The notes under the pieces are model-generated. The model did not search any database. It was not told the origin of the DNA and worked only from the letters and a program-made list of their open reading frames with translations. Below, piece by piece: positions 19,583 through 27,949 of a stretch of DNA of 64,000 nucleotides. A program made the position numbers and the translations under genes. The number at the start of each line of letters is the position of its first letter. The first letter of the stretch is position 1. Source of the DNA: Chryseobacterium sp. 36-9 (GTDB lineage: Bacteria > Bacteroidota > Bacteroidia > Flavobacteriales > Weeksellaceae); assembly GCA_001898785.1 (NCBI GenBank), contig MKVE01000023.1:24753-88752 (forward strand), given 5' to 3'.

Positions 19583-20029
19583 TTAATTATTTCTTTTAAA
19601 AAATATATAATCAGTAGCAATAGGTTCCAAACCTGCTTCCTTCATCAGCATTGCAATCTGACCACGATGATAAGTGGAATGATTGATAAAATGAAATAAA
19701 ATCCCCTGAATCGAATTGCTGAATTCCTGTCCCTTAGATGTTTTATAAGTAATGATTTCATCAAGGTTTCGTTCATTAAGAATTTTACAGCTATGATTGT
19801 AATTATCTGAATTAATATTCAATAATGAATTATCAGCATTAATCTGCCAAACTCCGAATGTAATTTGATTAAGGATTCTTGCATTCCAAATCTGATGCGC
19901 ATTCAGAATATGATTGAGGAGATTTTTGCCTTTTTCCGGCCACACAGAATTATTCTCCAAAAAATCCTGAATCAGTAATTGATTAAAATGCAGGTTATAT
20001 TCTAAAAGATCTTGGAAATGTTCTTTCAT
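19583..20029 (-). CDS. DinB-family protein
   Basis: A 148-residue four-helix-bundle protein of the DinB/YfiT type. It keeps the putative metal-binding histidines: one in HILNAHQIWN (about 41-50) and the pair in HFINHSTYHRGQIAMLMKEAG (H-x3-H near 120-127), ending in ATDYIFF as in many members. DinB-like proteins are often thiol-dependent transferases, but the activity here is unknown. Its ATG overlaps the mutA stop codon by one base (TAATG), so it is translated from the mutA transcript. Confidence 0.85.
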   Translation of the reverse strand: MKEHFQDLLEYNLHFNQLLIQDFLENNSVWPEKGKNLLNHILNAHQIWNARILNQITFGVWQINADNSLLNINSDNYNHSCKILNERNLDEIITYKTSKGQEFSNSIQGILFHFINHSTYHRGQIAMLMKEAGLEPIATDYIFFKRNN

Positions 20030-21195
20030 TACTCAAACATTTCTGCCAAACGAACTTTCTTAATTTCATCAGCATTATAAAGTTCATCAACTGTTTTCTT
20101 AACTTCTAATTTGGGGTAAAGGTTGACACCAATCAATTTGATTTTGCCTTCTTCAACCCAGCTTTGTTCTTTTGTTGCTTGCTCAAAAATCATTTTCTGG
20201 ATCTCCCCGGATTTCAACAATGCCAGATAACCGCCTTTTTCTTCAATTTCAAGGAATAATCTCCAGGACTTTTCAGCGAATTGCTGAGTGATATTTTCTA
20301 CGAAATAACTTCCGGAAGACGCGTCTTCGAAAACGTTAATGATACTTTCATAAGCTAAAACTATCTGTTGTTTAAAAGATATTTCTCTTGAAAGTTCTGT
20401 CTGATTCTCGATTTTATAATCATTGGAAAAAACCGCATCCGCACCGCCAATCATCGCTGAAGCCAATTCCAAAGTGGACCGAATCAGATTATTTTCTTCA
20501 TCGTTTTTAGCTTTATTTCTGAACGACGTTTCCGCAAAAATGTAAGGAATCAAATCTTTATCAAATTCTTTGGAAAGCTGATTAAACAGGTATTTAAAAG
20601 CCCGGATTTTCGCCATTTCGAAAAAATAATTGGAACCAATAGCCAATCGGAAAACGAGCTTTTCAAGAATCTCCGTACCGAATTTTTCTACTAATTCTTT
20701 AGATTTCGCCAAAGCAAAAGCCAATTGCTGAATAATGGATGCACCGGCATTTTGATGCAGACTTATGTCAATTCCAATTTGTCTTTCAAAGGCTTTCGAT
20801 AATAATTCGCCTGCCATGTGTTCATTGATTTCTGCAGTTTTATCATCAGAAAAAACATCAACTAAAGAAAAATAACGATTGGTTTCTTCGGTCAAAATAT
20901 GTTCTGCCAAATCCGGATTGTTGATGAAAATTGTCTTTTCCTGCAAACCTTCATTATTTTCATTCAATAGAAAAGCGAAAGCCTGTTGTTCCAAACCATC
21001 TTGATATTCTGCCACAAGATGTGTACTTTCTTCTACTTTTGGAAGAATTTTGGTTTCGGAATTGTTTTGATAATAAGGTTTTACCTCAATATTTTCCAGA
21101 TTATCTTTAGAAAGAATTTCATAAATATTTTCTGTCTTGAGTTGCTTCTTTACAAGCTTTTCCCAATCTTCCAATGTACTTTCTATGAAACTCAT
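20029..21195 (-). CDS. mutA: Methylmalonyl-CoA mutase small subunit
   Basis: A 388-residue beta-type (non-cobalamin) subunit of methylmalonyl-CoA mutase. It partners the B12-binding large subunit in converting methylmalonyl-CoA and succinyl-CoA. Recognisable parts are STLEDWEKLVKKQLK at the start, the TIM-barrel stretch HQNAGASIIQQLAFALAKSKELV (about 155-177), EMAKIRAFKYLFNQL and FAETSFRNKAKNDEENNLIRSTLE. The C-terminal B12 domain is absent, as expected for this subunit. The start at 21195 is preferred to the in-frame ATG at 21216, which would overlap the DivIC-like gene. The large subunit does not follow; a DinB gene takes that place. Confidence 0.88.
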   Translation of the reverse strand: MSFIESTLEDWEKLVKKQLKTENIYEILSKDNLENIEVKPYYQNNSETKILPKVEESTHLVAEYQDGLEQQAFAFLLNENNEGLQEKTIFINNPDLAEHILTEETNRYFSLVDVFSDDKTAEINEHMAGELLSKAFERQIGIDISLHQNAGASIIQQLAFALAKSKELVEKFGTEILEKLVFRLAIGSNYFFEMAKIRAFKYLFNQLSKEFDKDLIPYIFAETSFRNKAKNDEENNLIRSTLELASAMIGGADAVFSNDYKIENQTELSREISFKQQIVLAYESIINVFEDASSGSYFVENITQQFAEKSWRLFLEIEEKGGYLALLKSGEIQKMIFEQATKEQSWVEEGKIKLIGVNLYPKLEVKKTVDELYNADEIKKVRLAEMFE

Positions 21196-21202
21196 TTTTA
21201 TA

Positions 21203-21553
21203 TTATTTTTTTGCAATTTTAGAACTATCTACTACTAATATGAAAATCTCCTCATTCGGCTTTTTCATAAAGTAATTTTCACGGGCGTATTTTTCCTTTT
21301 CCTGCTTGTTGTTCATCAGCTTACGGTAGAATTTGTCATTCTTTTCATATTCTGTTTTGTAGAATTCGCGTTGGTTTTCGTAACGGCTGATTTCACCATT
21401 CAGTTCATTGATAACCAGAAAAGAAGTACTGTCAAAAAATATCATCCAAACCAAAAATCCAACCAATGTCAACACATACTTGTTGAACACATAAGTCTGG
21501 AAAAACTTAAGTGTCGGCGATTTTTTCTTGATATCTTTGATTAATTCTTTCAT
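21203..21553 (-). CDS. DivIC/FtsB-like septum formation initiator
   Basis: A 116-residue bitopic membrane protein: short cytoplasmic basic N-terminus, one transmembrane helix (about 27-45, YVLTLVGFLVWMIFF), then a coiled coil (about 50-90: ELNGEISRYENQREFYKTEYEKNDK) and the family end REFYFMKKPNE-like (ARENYFMKKPNEEIFILVV). Such proteins bridge FtsL and FtsQ at the division site. The udk-divIC-mutA order is what I recall from other flavobacteria. It is 13 nt after udk and 7 nt before mutA. Confidence 0.88.
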   Translation of the reverse strand: MKELIKDIKKKSPTLKFFQTYVFNKYVLTLVGFLVWMIFFDSTSFLVINELNGEISRYENQREFYKTEYEKNDKFYRKLMNNKQEKEKYARENYFMKKPNEEIFILVVDSSKIAKK

Positions 21554-21566
21554 AATAAATATTTTA

Positions 21567-22184
21567 TTAATGAACTTTTTTTAGAGAATTGTTTATCACT
21601 GTTGTTAAGAAATCAATGGCTACAGAATTCTGTTTCATATTCGGAACAATCAAATCGGCTTCGTTTTTGGAAGGCTCAATAAATTCCTGATGCATCGGTT
21701 TCAATGTCGTCTGGTAACGGTGAAGAACTTCTTGCAGATCTCTTCCCCTTTCCTGCGTATCTCTGCGGATTCTCCTGATTAATCTCTCGTCAGAATCTGC
21801 ATGAACAAATACTTTCAGGTCAAACTCTTTCAACAATTCTTTATTGGTTAAAACCAAAATTCCTTCCACTATCAAAACACTTCTTGGCTCTACTGTAACG
21901 TAGTCGCCGGTTCTGGAGTGTGTTACGAAAGAATAAATCGGCTGTTCTATGTTCTGATGATTTTTAAGTGCCTTGACATGTTCCAGCAAGAGTTCAAAAT
22001 CAATTGATTTCGGGTGGTCATAATTGAGAACTTCTCTTTCTGATAAGGTCAAATTAGGATTATCGTGGTAATAATTATCTTGAGAAAGCACATTAACACC
22101 TTCTAAATTAAGCTGTTGAAGAATCTTATTAACAACTGTTGTCTTCCCGGAGCCTGTTCCTCCGGCTATACCAATCACGAGCAT
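21567..22184 (-). CDS. udk: Uridine kinase
   Basis: A 205-residue P-loop kinase phosphorylating uridine/cytidine for pyrimidine salvage. The Walker A is GGTGSGKT (8-15), followed by LSQDNYYHDN (substrate Asp), NYDHPKSIDFELL, RTGDYV, VEGILVL and RRIRRDTQERGRD (lid region). The start at 22184 is chosen because a TATTTTTG box lies at 22206-22199 on the minus strand; the longer frame from 22253 would begin upstream of this promoter and adds a lysine/aromatic stretch not seen in the family. It heads the udk-divIC-mutA-DinB operon. Confidence 0.94.
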   Translation of the reverse strand: MLVIGIAGGTGSGKTTVVNKILQQLNLEGVNVLSQDNYYHDNPNLTLSEREVLNYDHPKSIDFELLLEHVKALKNHQNIEQPIYSFVTHSRTGDYVTVEPRSVLIVEGILVLTNKELLKEFDLKVFVHADSDERLIRRIRRDTQERGRDLQEVLHRYQTTLKPMHQEFIEPSKNEADLIVPNMKQNSVAIDFLTTVINNSLKKVH

Positions 22185-22198
22185 CTCTACATTTTTTA

Positions 22199-22206
22199 CA
22201 AAAATA
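22199..22206 (-). promoter_or_regulatory. udk operon -7 promoter box
   Basis: TATTTTTG on the minus strand, an exact TAnnTTTG match 14 nt ahead of the udk ATG at 22184, leaving a very short leader. It rules out the longer upstream frame. Confidence 0.55.
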
Positions 22207-22259
22207 CTATAATTTTTTTTTTCAGAATAAAAATAAATCCGAATTAATTGCACAAAAAA

Positions 22260-22276
22260 AGCTGCAATCTGCAGCT
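22260..22276 (-). terminator. Terminator of the Asn-rich lipoprotein gene
   Basis: A 7-bp perfect stem (agctgca / tgcagct, loop atc), followed on the minus strand by seven T's, 4 nt past the stop codon. Confidence 0.85.
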
Positions 22277-22280
22277 CTTT

Positions 22281-22775
22281 CTATTTTCGTCTTCCGCTAT
22301 TTTCGGTGGAACGATTTTCAATTTGAGGTTGGACCTGTTTTTGTGGAGATGTTCTTATATTATTCTGATTCCTTCTTGTTGGTTCAACACGAGTATTATT
22401 TCGGTTTCCGGTGGCAGGTTGAGATCTCACATTATTTTGATTAATCATTCCAGTATTTCTCTGGCTTCTTGCAGGTTGAATTCTGATATTCTCATTATGC
22501 ATCGAGTTTCGTCTAGGCGAGATAACAATATTATTTCTCACTCTGCTATTGGAATTATATATCGCTCCGTTTCTGTAATAATTGTTATTATTATCCAGAT
22601 AAATAACATTTGGGGCATACCAATAACCGTCAGGAGACCTGTAATAGCCATCAATATAACTGTCCGAATATCCTTGAGAATATGGGTCATTGTAACTGTA
22701 TGAATCCGGTGCCGCTACACAAGAAATTAAACTTATTGCAAAAGCAGCTAATATCATTTTGATTGAATTTTTCAT
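22281..22775 (-). CDS. Asn/Gln/Arg-rich low-complexity lipoprotein
   Basis: A 164-residue predicted lipoprotein with lipobox LISC (Cys19). The mature chain is tyrosine- and asparagine-rich at first (SYSYNDPYSQGYSDSYIDGYY, then SPDGYWYAPNVIYL), then a low-complexity Asn/Gln/Arg/Pro tail to the C-terminus. No catalytic domain is visible. The DGYWYAPN stretch resembles short surface lipoproteins of Chryseobacterium-type genomes. It is transcribed alone (own terminator). Function is unknown. Confidence 0.75.
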   Translation of the reverse strand: MKNSIKMILAAFAISLISCVAAPDSYSYNDPYSQGYSDSYIDGYYRSPDGYWYAPNVIYLDNNNNYYRNGAIYNSNSRVRNNIVISPRRNSMHNENIRIQPARSQRNTGMINQNNVRSQPATGNRNNTRVEPTRRNQNNIRTSPQKQVQPQIENRSTENSGRRK

Positions 22776-22886
22776 TTTCTTCGATTTTATAAATTATACA
22801 TTTTCAGTATAACAGATAAATTACAAAGAATCTGCCAAGATAGAAATCAAAAAACACCTATCTGATAATTATAACAAAATTGAGTA

Positions 22887-23510
22887 TTATTCTTCAGGAG
22901 AAATTCCCAAAACATAATAGAAAACAGCCAAAACTCTGGCAAAAAATTCCCGGGTGTGATTTCTGTAGAAGCTTTCGTTTCTGCTAACATCTTGAGCATC
23001 ATAACCAAGTGCATTCATTCCATTATTTCTGGCAAAAAACAATGCTCTTAGATTATGAAAGCCCTGTGAAACGATAATTACATTTTTTTGACCGTAAACA
23101 TTTTTGCAACGAAGAATACTTTTATGCGTATTGAAGCCTTTCGGATCTTCAATAATGATATTTTCGGGAACGCCTTCTGTGTAAACAAGAAAACGTTTCA
23201 TGGCGGCAGGTTCGTCATAGTTTTCACTTTTCTCCCCGCTGACAATGATTTTTTTGATTTTCCCGTGATGATATAATGTTCCGACGGCATCCATTCTTGC
23301 TGTGAAATAAGGATTGGCAACTCCGGAACGCATTTTGGGAGAAGTTCCTAAAACCAGAGCGCAATCTCTTGGTGGAACTTTGCTGATTTTCGTATAAGTT
23401 CTTCCGCTGGTTAAGGCCACGACCCAGAAATTCGCTAAAATCAATAGCAAAATTCCCAGCTCTGCAAGCCTTAAAATAATCTTCAGAAAATCAGCAACCT
23501 TCTTAAACAT
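22887..23510 (-). CDS. SanA/YdcF-like DUF218 membrane protein
   Basis: A 207-residue protein with one N-terminal transmembrane helix (about 12-33) and a DUF218 domain: RDCALVLGTSPKMRSG, ARMDAVGTLYHHGKIKKIIVSGEKS, DPKGFNTHKSILRCKNVYG and VIIVSQGFHNLRALFFARNNGMNALGYDA, as in E. coli SanA. SanA affects envelope permeability to vancomycin; DUF218 chemistry is not defined. Its start overlaps the stop of the upstream reductase gene (TAATG), so the two are coupled. Confidence 0.88.
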   Translation of the reverse strand: MFKKVADFLKIILRLAELGILLLILANFWVVALTSGRTYTKISKVPPRDCALVLGTSPKMRSGVANPYFTARMDAVGTLYHHGKIKKIIVSGEKSENYDEPAAMKRFLVYTEGVPENIIIEDPKGFNTHKSILRCKNVYGQKNVIIVSQGFHNLRALFFARNNGMNALGYDAQDVSRNESFYRNHTREFFARVLAVFYYVLGISPEE

Positions 23511-24640
23511 TAGTTATATAAATCAAAATCTAAATATACATCTTTGCTCATTGCTATGGAAACACAAGGTAGAATTTTTCCCTGGCGTTTTTCATTTTCC
23601 GTCAGATATTCGTCTTCTGTCATATCCACTTCCCCGTTTTTCAAATAGCAGAGACAGCTTCCACAAATTCCGGATTTGCAGGAATAAGGCAGTTTATAAC
23701 CCAAATCCAATAATTGCTGAAGGATTTTGCGTTCGTTATTTTTTAGAATAATCCCATCTTTTTCAATATGATTGAATTTTATTTTAACATTCACATTCTC
23801 AATCAAAGGAAACTCTTTTTCCGTTGGATAGATGTCTTCGTTGAAAGCTTCGAATAATTCGAAATGAATATTCTTTTTCGGAATGCCGTGGTTATAGCAG
23901 GCATTTGCTACGGATTTGATCATTGCACCAGGTCCGCAAATCAAAACTTTGTCTGTACTGTCCCAAATTGTCGATTCTTCATCCTCTTCATCCAAATGAA
24001 GAATCTGATTGATGATCAAAGAAATTTTTCTCTCATCCAATCGTCCCTGGAAAAGCTTATCCTTAACAAGTTCTTGCGACAGGAAATAATAAACCTGGAA
24101 TCTTCCAACATTTTGTTTCTGCAGATCTTCCAGCTCCTGTTTCAGAACAATATCCTCATAACTTTTGTTGCCATAGAAAAGAAAGATCCGGGCAAACTGT
24201 TCATTATGAAGAATATTCTTAATGTGACTTATAATTGGTGTAATTCCTATTCCGGAAGCAAAGGCAAGAATGGTCCGTTTTTCATTGGGTCTCGAAGGAA
24301 GAAAAAATCTGCCCAAAGGTTCACTTACAGAGATTTCGTCACCGATATGATAATTCCTGAACAGGAAATCGGTTGAGCTTTCGTTGCCATTGATTTTTAT
24401 CGCCAGATCAATTTTGTTTTCAAAAGGTGCCGATGTGAAAGAATAATCATTCTGAATTTCTTTTTCATTGAAATGATATTTCAGCGTTACATATTGCCCG
24501 GCCTGATATTGATAGTGCTGTTTCAGTTCCTCAGGAATTGCCAATTCCAGCTCAAATGCATTTTTGGTCAATTGTCGTTTTTTAGCTATTTTTAGCCTGT
24601 GAAACTGAGGTTGATTCGCGATTGTTAATTGATTCTCCAT
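23510..24640 (-). CDS. Flavin reductase with C-terminal 2Fe-2S domain (PaaE/Hmp-like ferredoxin:NADP reductase)
   Basis: A 376-residue three-domain electron-transfer protein: FAD-binding barrel (YQAGQYVTLKYHF, then NDYSFTSAP at about 67-75), NAD(P)-binding domain (FASGIGITPIISHIKNIL, CGPGAMIKSV) and a C-terminal plant-type ferredoxin with the cluster cysteines CKSGICGSCLC plus a fourth in ILPCVS. This order is that of PaaE, which feeds electrons to ring-hydroxylating enzymes, but no such partner is near. The ATG at 24640 is used; the frame upstream starts with TTG at 24646, close to the predicted transcript start. It is co-transcribed with the SanA-like gene. Confidence 0.88.
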   Translation of the reverse strand: MENQLTIANQPQFHRLKIAKKRQLTKNAFELELAIPEELKQHYQYQAGQYVTLKYHFNEKEIQNDYSFTSAPFENKIDLAIKINGNESSTDFLFRNYHIGDEISVSEPLGRFFLPSRPNEKRTILAFASGIGITPIISHIKNILHNEQFARIFLFYGNKSYEDIVLKQELEDLQKQNVGRFQVYYFLSQELVKDKLFQGRLDERKISLIINQILHLDEEDEESTIWDSTDKVLICGPGAMIKSVANACYNHGIPKKNIHFELFEAFNEDIYPTEKEFPLIENVNVKIKFNHIEKDGIILKNNERKILQQLLDLGYKLPYSCKSGICGSCLCYLKNGEVDMTEDEYLTENEKRQGKILPCVSIAMSKDVYLDFDLYN

Positions 24641-24650
24641 TGTCAAGAAT

Positions 24651-24658
24651 CAAATTTA
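24651..24658 (-). promoter_or_regulatory. -7 box for the reductase/SanA-like operon
   Basis: TAAATTTG on the minus strand, an exact TAnnTTTG match 10 nt before the ATG at 24640. The -33 element is unclear. Confidence 0.5.
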
Positions 24659-24725
24659 ATGAAAATTGACAAAAGAAAAAACATAAATAGCAAGGGAGAT
24701 TTTCAGTTTTAAAGAAAATAAAATT

Positions 24726-25361
24726 ATGAAAAAACTAGTTATATATTCAGTCATATCACTCAGCTTTTTAGCTTGTAAAAAGAACGATGAAAAAGTTGCT
24801 GAAAAAGAAGCAAAAGAAGATTCTATAAAAGTCGCACCGACTAAAAGTGAAGCTGATGTTGCACAGCTGAAAGAATATTCTCCGGAAAAAATTTCAACTT
24901 TTTTGAAATCAAATCATTCTGATACTCTTTATGTGACCAATTTCTTTGCAACCTGGTGTGGACCATGCATGCACGAGATTCCGTTTTTCAAGAAAAAAAT
25001 GGAAGAATTGACCAATCAGCCTGTGAAATTTACATTCGTAAGTCTTGACAATAAAACAGATTGGACAACAGATGTCAGCGATTTTGCGGATGAATACGAC
25101 ATTAGAAAAAATGTTGTCCTTTTGGACGGAACACTTTTGAATCAGGAGTTTTTCAAGCAAAATTTCCAGTCTTGGAATGGTGAAGCGATTCCTTTTACCT
25201 TGATTAGAAAAGGTGATAAATCTGATGAAACAGTTGGTTCTATGAGCGAAGAAATGCTAAATCAGAAGATCGAAAAACTATTAGCTCAAAATTCTACTGC
25301 AAAAGTTGTTGAGAATAAAGAAAAAGCAGGAATTTCTGGCCCGAAAAAATCTTTGAAATAA
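24726..25361 (+). CDS. TlpA/thioredoxin-like lipoprotein
   Basis: A 211-residue lipoprotein (lipobox FLAC, Cys17) with a lysine/glutamate-rich linker (about 18-45) and a thioredoxin fold carrying NFFATWCGPCMHEIPFF; the redox motif is WCGPC at 77-81. TlpA-like proteins reduce or shuffle disulfides in the periplasm. It is 13 nt upstream of the FecCD-type permease gene and probably in one transcript with it, although a thioredoxin is not a standard partner of that transporter. Confidence 0.88.
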   Translation: MKKLVIYSVISLSFLACKKNDEKVAEKEAKEDSIKVAPTKSEADVAQLKEYSPEKISTFLKSNHSDTLYVTNFFATWCGPCMHEIPFFKKKMEELTNQPVKFTFVSLDNKTDWTTDVSDFADEYDIRKNVVLLDGTLLNQEFFKQNFQSWNGEAIPFTLIRKGDKSDETVGSMSEEMLNQKIEKLLAQNSTAKVVENKEKAGISGPKKSLK

Positions 25362-25374
25362 CAATTTATTCTTG

Positions 25375-26343
25375 ATGAAACGTTTTCCTATTCTGGTAAC
25401 ATTGATAATCGTATCGGCGATTATTGCGTTTTTCATCAATCTCAATGTTGGTTTTGCAAAATTGAATTTTTCTGATTTTATCAATTCAGAATCTGAGAAT
25501 TTTCAAATTGCCGGATTTAGAATTAATCGTGCTTTGGCAATGCTTTTGACAGGAATAGCGATTCCGACCAGCGGATTTCTTTTACAGGAATATTTCAAGA
25601 ATCCTTTGGCAGGCCCTGATGTTTTGGGAATCACTTCGGTTTCCAGTCTATTTGTTGCGTTTTATATTTTCTTTTCACAGAATATTGTCATTCCGGATTT
25701 TTTACAGAATAGTTTTATCAGTTTGTCATCCATTGTTGGAAGTATTGTTCTGATGATGATTTTACTCTTATTTTCGAATCGATTTCGGGATAAAAGCTTC
25801 ATTATTATTTTTGGATTTTTGATTTCGGCTTTGGCTGGCGCTGTTGTTTCGTTTCTCCAGTTTTATGTGGAAAGTCAAAGTCTGAAAAATTATATGCTTT
25901 GGACTTTTGGAGCGAATAGCCAAGCAAGTTTAGTTCAAATTTCGATTCTTACGGTTTTAATTTTAATCGGACTGATTTTCACATTCAGATCTATAAAACC
26001 ATTGATTGGAAATGCTCTCGGGAGTGCTTATGCCCAAAGTTTCGGCATCAGTCAATCCAAACTAAAAATCAGCATTATTGTTGCTTCTTCTCTACTTTCT
26101 GCTTCAGTTACGGCATTTTTAGGACCTATTTTATTTATCGGCGTTGTCGTTCCTCATTTTTGCAGAATGATCTGGAATCCTGCACAACTCTGGCATCAAT
26201 GGATTCTGAATATTATTTTAGGTATTTTTATAATGCAGGTTTTTTCGATTATTTCGGAACTGAGTCAGTTTCCGATTAATATTATTACAACCTTCTTTGG
26301 AATTCCTGTGATATTGTTGATGTTGATGAAAAGTAATAAATAG
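25375..26343 (+). CDS. FecCD/BtuC-type ABC transporter permease
   Basis: A 322-residue polytopic permease of the iron-siderophore/haem/B12 class, with about nine hydrophobic segments. Diagnostic stretches are RINRALAMLLTGIAIPTSGFLLQEYFKNPLAGPDVLGITSVSS (about 52-94, with the NPLA-PDVLG signature), FGANSQAS, AQSFGISQSKL and LGPILFIGVVVPHFCRMIWN, which includes the ATPase-coupling helix. The ATG at 25375 is taken; the TTG three bases earlier is out of favour. The matching ATPase is 577 bp downstream, with a repeat-bounded GxxExxY cassette in the gap starting at the base after this stop codon. Confidence 0.9.
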   Translation: MKRFPILVTLIIVSAIIAFFINLNVGFAKLNFSDFINSESENFQIAGFRINRALAMLLTGIAIPTSGFLLQEYFKNPLAGPDVLGITSVSSLFVAFYIFFSQNIVIPDFLQNSFISLSSIVGSIVLMMILLLFSNRFRDKSFIIIFGFLISALAGAVVSFLQFYVESQSLKNYMLWTFGANSQASLVQISILTVLILIGLIFTFRSIKPLIGNALGSAYAQSFGISQSKLKISIIVASSLLSASVTAFLGPILFIGVVVPHFCRMIWNPAQLWHQWILNIILGIFIMQVFSIISELSQFPINIITTFFGIPVILLMLMKSNK

Positions 26344-26920
26344 TTTTTATCGCAAAGGCGCATAAATTGGATTTGTAAAACTGATGAAAGTCGCAAAGAT
26401 ATCTCGATGAATAATTGTTTCAAATGAAGTTTGGCGCAAAGTTTTTTATCTTCGATAAAAAAATACAATGGATGAAAATGAATTGGCAAAAATTGTCGTT
26501 GATTTAGGATTTAAAATTTACAAAAAACTTGGTGCAGGTTTATTTGAAAATGTTTATGAAGAATGCCTTTTTCACGACATTAAAAAATTTGGATTAAAAA
26601 TTGAAAAACAGAAATCATTATCAATAATCTATGATGATTTGGTAATCGAGAATGCTTTTAAAATTGATTTATTAGTAGAAAACAAATTAATCTTAGAAAT
26701 AAAAACTGTTGATTATTTGAATGATATTCACAAAGCACAAATTCTAACTTATCTAAAAATGACAAATTGTAAATTAGGTTTATTAATGAACTTCAGAACA
26801 GATTATTATAAAAACGGAATAAAAAGAGTTGTAAACAATCTTTAGAATTTATCGAAGATAAGCCTGGCGACTTTTAAACAGAATAATAGTTAAAAAACTT
26901 TTGTGCCTTTGCGATAAAAA
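26344..26920. mobile_element. Repeat-bounded cassette carrying a GxxExxY gene
   Basis: A 577-bp segment bounded by 19-bp inverted repeats with one mismatch: TTTTTATCGCAAAGGCGCA at 26344-26362 and its complement (with A for G) at 26902-26920. Inside each end is a second, smaller palindrome containing ttatcttcgataa (about 26446-26459 and 26849-26862). The left end starts at the base after the permease stop codon, and the right end stops at the base before the ATPase ATG. The same end sequence, without a gene, occurs upstream of the DUF763 gene (37201 onward). No transposase is encoded, so if mobile it is non-autonomous; the mobile label is an inference. Confidence 0.6.
26468..26845 (+). CDS. 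GxxExxY protein
   Basis: A 125-residue protein of the GxxExxY family, named from the motif seen here as GLFENVYEECLFHDI (about 20-34). The later part, IDLLVENKLILEIKTVDYLNDIHKAQILTYLKM (about 65-97), looks like a PD-(D/E)xK nuclease core (D..E..x-E-x-K with a following Q-x3-Y), which agrees with the family's suspected relation to nuclease folds; catalysis is not established. It lies inside a 577-bp inverted-repeat-bounded cassette that separates an ABC permease from its ATPase. Confidence 0.88.
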   Translation: MDENELAKIVVDLGFKIYKKLGAGLFENVYEECLFHDIKKFGLKIEKQKSLSIIYDDLVIENAFKIDLLVENKLILEIKTVDYLNDIHKAQILTYLKMTNCKLGLLMNFRTDYYKNGIKRVVNNL

Positions 26921-27868
26921 ATGAAGCATTTCCTAGAATTAAAAAACACAACAATCGGCTATTCAAATCCTTTGGTTTCGGATATTGATTCTTCCTTGGA
27001 ATTAGGCGAAGTTTGCTTGTTGATGGGAAATAACGGCATCGGAAAAACCACTTTAATCAAATCTATTCTTGGACAAAACAAGCTTTTAAAAGGCGAAATT
27101 TTCATGAATGGGAAATCAATTCAGAGATTAGACTCAAACGAAATAGCTTCTCAAGTTGCCATTGTTTTTTCAAAATCCGAAATCCCTGATAATTATACGG
27201 TTACGGATTTGATTTCTCTCGGAAAATATATTCATTATCCCTTCTACTTTAAATTAAATGAAACAGATAAACAAGAAATTACTGAAATCATAAACAAACT
27301 CAATTTATCAGAATATCAAAACAAAAAACTAACTGAATTATCAGACGGTAATCTTCAAAAAGCCTTCATTGGAAGAGCTTTGGCCCAAAATTCACCTTTC
27401 ATTATTCTGGATGAACCAACCACGCATTTAGACGAAGAAAATAAATTAACAATCCTTTCACTTCTCAGAAATCTTGCTAAATCAGAAAACAAACTGATTC
27501 TTTTCTCTTCTCACGATTGGCGATTGGCAAAAGAATTTTCTGATAAAATCTGGTGGATCAAAGATAAAAAACTCATTAGCGGAATCTCCGAAGAAGTCAT
27601 TCTTAGCAATCCTGAATTGATAACACCAAAAATTTTAAAATTCAATCAGGCATTTCATTCGCCGGATATTGATGCGCCAAAATTGGAAAAAGAAATGATG
27701 TTTTCTTATCTCCAAAAAAACTTCTCTCAGGATTTAAGAAAATTTAAATTGACATTTAAAAATGATTTTTGGGAACTGAATTCGGATGATTTTTATGACA
27801 ATTGTCATAATTTCCAGGAAATTAAACAATCTCTGCAAACCTTGATCAAAAAAGGTATTCCTAACTAA
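26921..27868 (+). CDS. ABC transporter ATP-binding protein (iron-siderophore/haem type)
   Basis: A 315-residue ABC ATPase. Walker A is GNNGIGKTT (about 36-44), the signature is the degenerate LSDGNLQKAFIGRALAQ (LSDGN for LSGGQ), Walker B is FIILDEPTTHLDEEN, and the switch is SSHD. The C-terminal 70 residues (about 245-315) extend beyond the usual domain. It should pair with the FecCD-type permease at 25375-26343; the cassette in between ends directly at this ATG, so expression must come through or from it. Confidence 0.88.
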   Translation: MKHFLELKNTTIGYSNPLVSDIDSSLELGEVCLLMGNNGIGKTTLIKSILGQNKLLKGEIFMNGKSIQRLDSNEIASQVAIVFSKSEIPDNYTVTDLISLGKYIHYPFYFKLNETDKQEITEIINKLNLSEYQNKKLTELSDGNLQKAFIGRALAQNSPFIILDEPTTHLDEENKLTILSLLRNLAKSENKLILFSSHDWRLAKEFSDKIWWIKDKKLISGISEEVILSNPELITPKILKFNQAFHSPDIDAPKLEKEMMFSYLQKNFSQDLRKFKLTFKNDFWELNSDDFYDNCHNFQEIKQSLQTLIKKGIPN

Positions 27869-27949
27869 ATAGATTTTTCACAATTTTAATTAATAAGATT
27901 TGCATAATAATTAAACCATTGCAAATCAATCAATTAATTAACTTAACAC

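Noticed and set aside
22185-22253. Longer udk frame starting at 22253
   Set aside because: A TATTTTTG promoter box lies inside it (22206-22199), and uridine kinases begin just before the P-loop as in the 22184 start.
26344-26920. Integrated insertion sequence
   Set aside because: No transposase is encoded; at most it is a non-autonomous cassette, which is how it is reported.
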